From Algiphilus sp022763315 (GTDB lineage Bacteria > Pseudomonadota > Gammaproteobacteria > Nevskiales > Nevskiaceae), in assembly GCF_965249985.1 (NCBI RefSeq), contig NZ_OZ252280.1: a DNA stretch of 64,000 nucleotides; one strand, written 5' to 3'. The notes under the pieces were generated by a model, which worked only from the letters and a program-made list of their open reading frames with translations, made no database searches and was not told where the DNA came from. Of this stretch, positions 63,483 through 64,000 are shown piece after piece (position 1 is the first letter of the stretch; the number at the start of each line of letters is the position of its first letter). The translations under genes and the position numbers were made by a program.

Positions 63483-64000
63483 ATGGATCAGTTCGTACAG
63501 CGCATGATCGGTGCCGCCAAACTCGATGTCGCCACCTTCGAATCGGTAGAACACGACCAGAACGCCACCCTGCAGGCCCTTGCCGTGGTCGTGCTGGTTG
63601 CGGTCGCCACCGGCCTCGGCGGCATGGCCGCCGCGGGAATCACCGGGCTCATTGTCGGCATCGTCGCCGCCGTCATCGGATGGGCAATCTGGGCCGGCCT
63701 GATCTGGCTGATCGGCACCAAGTTGCTGCCCGAAGAAAGCACGGAAGCTGACTGGGGGCAGGTGGCGCGTACCACCGGCTTCGCACAAAGCCCTGGCCTG
63801 CTGCGCATTTTCGGCTTCATTCCCGTCGTCGGACCACTGGTGGTGCTGGTTGCCAGCATCTGGCAGCTGGTCGCCGTGGTCGTGGCCATCCGCCAGGCGC
63901 TGGACTACACCCAGACGTGGCGTGCCATCGTCGTCGTGCTCATCGGCTGGCTGATCAATCTGGCCATCTTCATGTTGCTGGGCGTCAATGTGACGCAGTA
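63483..64000 (+). CDS. Yip1-like integral membrane protein (end at window edge)
   Basis: About 172 residues of a membrane protein with four or five helices (for example LQALAVVVLVAVATGLGGMAA and GFIPVVGPLVVLVASIWQLV) are visible. It resembles bacterial YIP1-family proteins of unknown role. AAGGAAG lies upstream of the ATG. The last two bases, TA, begin either a stop codon or a tyrosine codon beyond the edge, so the protein may end exactly here. Confidence 0.72.
   Translation, partial: MDQFVQRMIGAAKLDVATFESVEHDQNATLQALAVVVLVAVATGLGGMAAAGITGLIVGIVAAVIGWAIWAGLIWLIGTKLLPEESTEADWGQVARTTGFAQSPGLLRIFGFIPVVGPLVVLVASIWQLVAVVVAIRQALDYTQTWRAIVVVLIGWLINLAIFMLLGVNVTQ

Overview
This window is a contiguous stretch of chromosome from a GC-rich gammaproteobacterium. 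The assignment rests on gene order as much as on single genes: yibN-grxC-secB-gpsA, envC-ctpA-yibQ, ubiE-ubiJ-ubiB, hslV-hslU-DUF971 and dapF-DUF484-xerC are all gammaproteobacterial arrangements. An alkane hydroxylase with rubredoxin and rubredoxin reductase, a wax-ester-synthase-type acyltransferase, a fatty-aldehyde-type dehydrogenase, a haloalkane dehalogenase and a bacterial voltage-gated sodium channel point to a marine or brackish hydrocarbon user. Relatives of Nevskiales, Algiphilaceae or Salinisphaerales would fit, but this is inference. I see no rRNA, tRNA, CRISPR array, insertion sequence or prophage; the only tyrosine recombinase is housekeeping XerC.

Layout. 1-13.7 kb: an inositol-monophosphatase-family gene (cut by the left edge), cobalamin adenosyltransferase, AmpD, a two-domain M16 protease with a DUF2007 protein and TrmL, then the yibN-grxC-secB-gpsA operon facing the envC-ctpA-yibQ operon, then ubiEJB. 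14.7-18.8 kb: a tight four-gene cluster (C39-like peptidase, RimK-like ATP-grasp ligase, GCS2-type carboxylate-amine ligase, N-formylglutamate-amidohydrolase-like enzyme) that looks like a pathway for an unidentified amide-linked metabolite. 18.8-24.6 kb: DUF971, HslUV, XerC, DUF484, DapF and a haloalkane dehalogenase on the minus strand. 24.7-34.5 kb: an orphan ParM-like actin, wax ester synthase divergent from aldehyde dehydrogenase, an S9A peptidase, a FecR/SPOR-like protein, a sodium channel and envelope proteins of unknown role. 34.6-43.2 kb: TypA, a frameshifted DUF4197 gene, TPR proteins, a ketopantoate-reductase-like enzyme, ArfB, and a TPR/HupE-like/NikK-like operon that may handle a metal. 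43.2-50.7 kb: DUF4331 with a small lipoprotein, a cold-shock protein, a VOC protein, DjlA, a PhoX-like protein and a large MscS channel. 50.9-64 kb: an aspartoacylase-like protein facing a RimB-like retropepsin, PurT, pyruvate kinase with a glycerophosphodiesterase, polyphosphate kinase, an amidoligase with a C26 hydrolase, the alkB-rubredoxin-reductase locus and two membrane proteins.

Two themes stand out. First, amide-bond chemistry recurs in three separate places (14.7-18.8, 50.9-52.8 and 58.7-60.4 kb), each with enzymes from families proposed to make or cut gamma-glutamyl-type or peptide-like bonds; two of the three have a ligase next to a hydrolase. Their products are unknown and they are the best candidates for undescribed biology here. 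Second, alkane oxidation (alkB locus), aldehyde oxidation and wax ester synthesis fit into one carbon-storage route, although the loci are about 33 kb apart. Function statements come from reading motifs in the translations; no database search was run.
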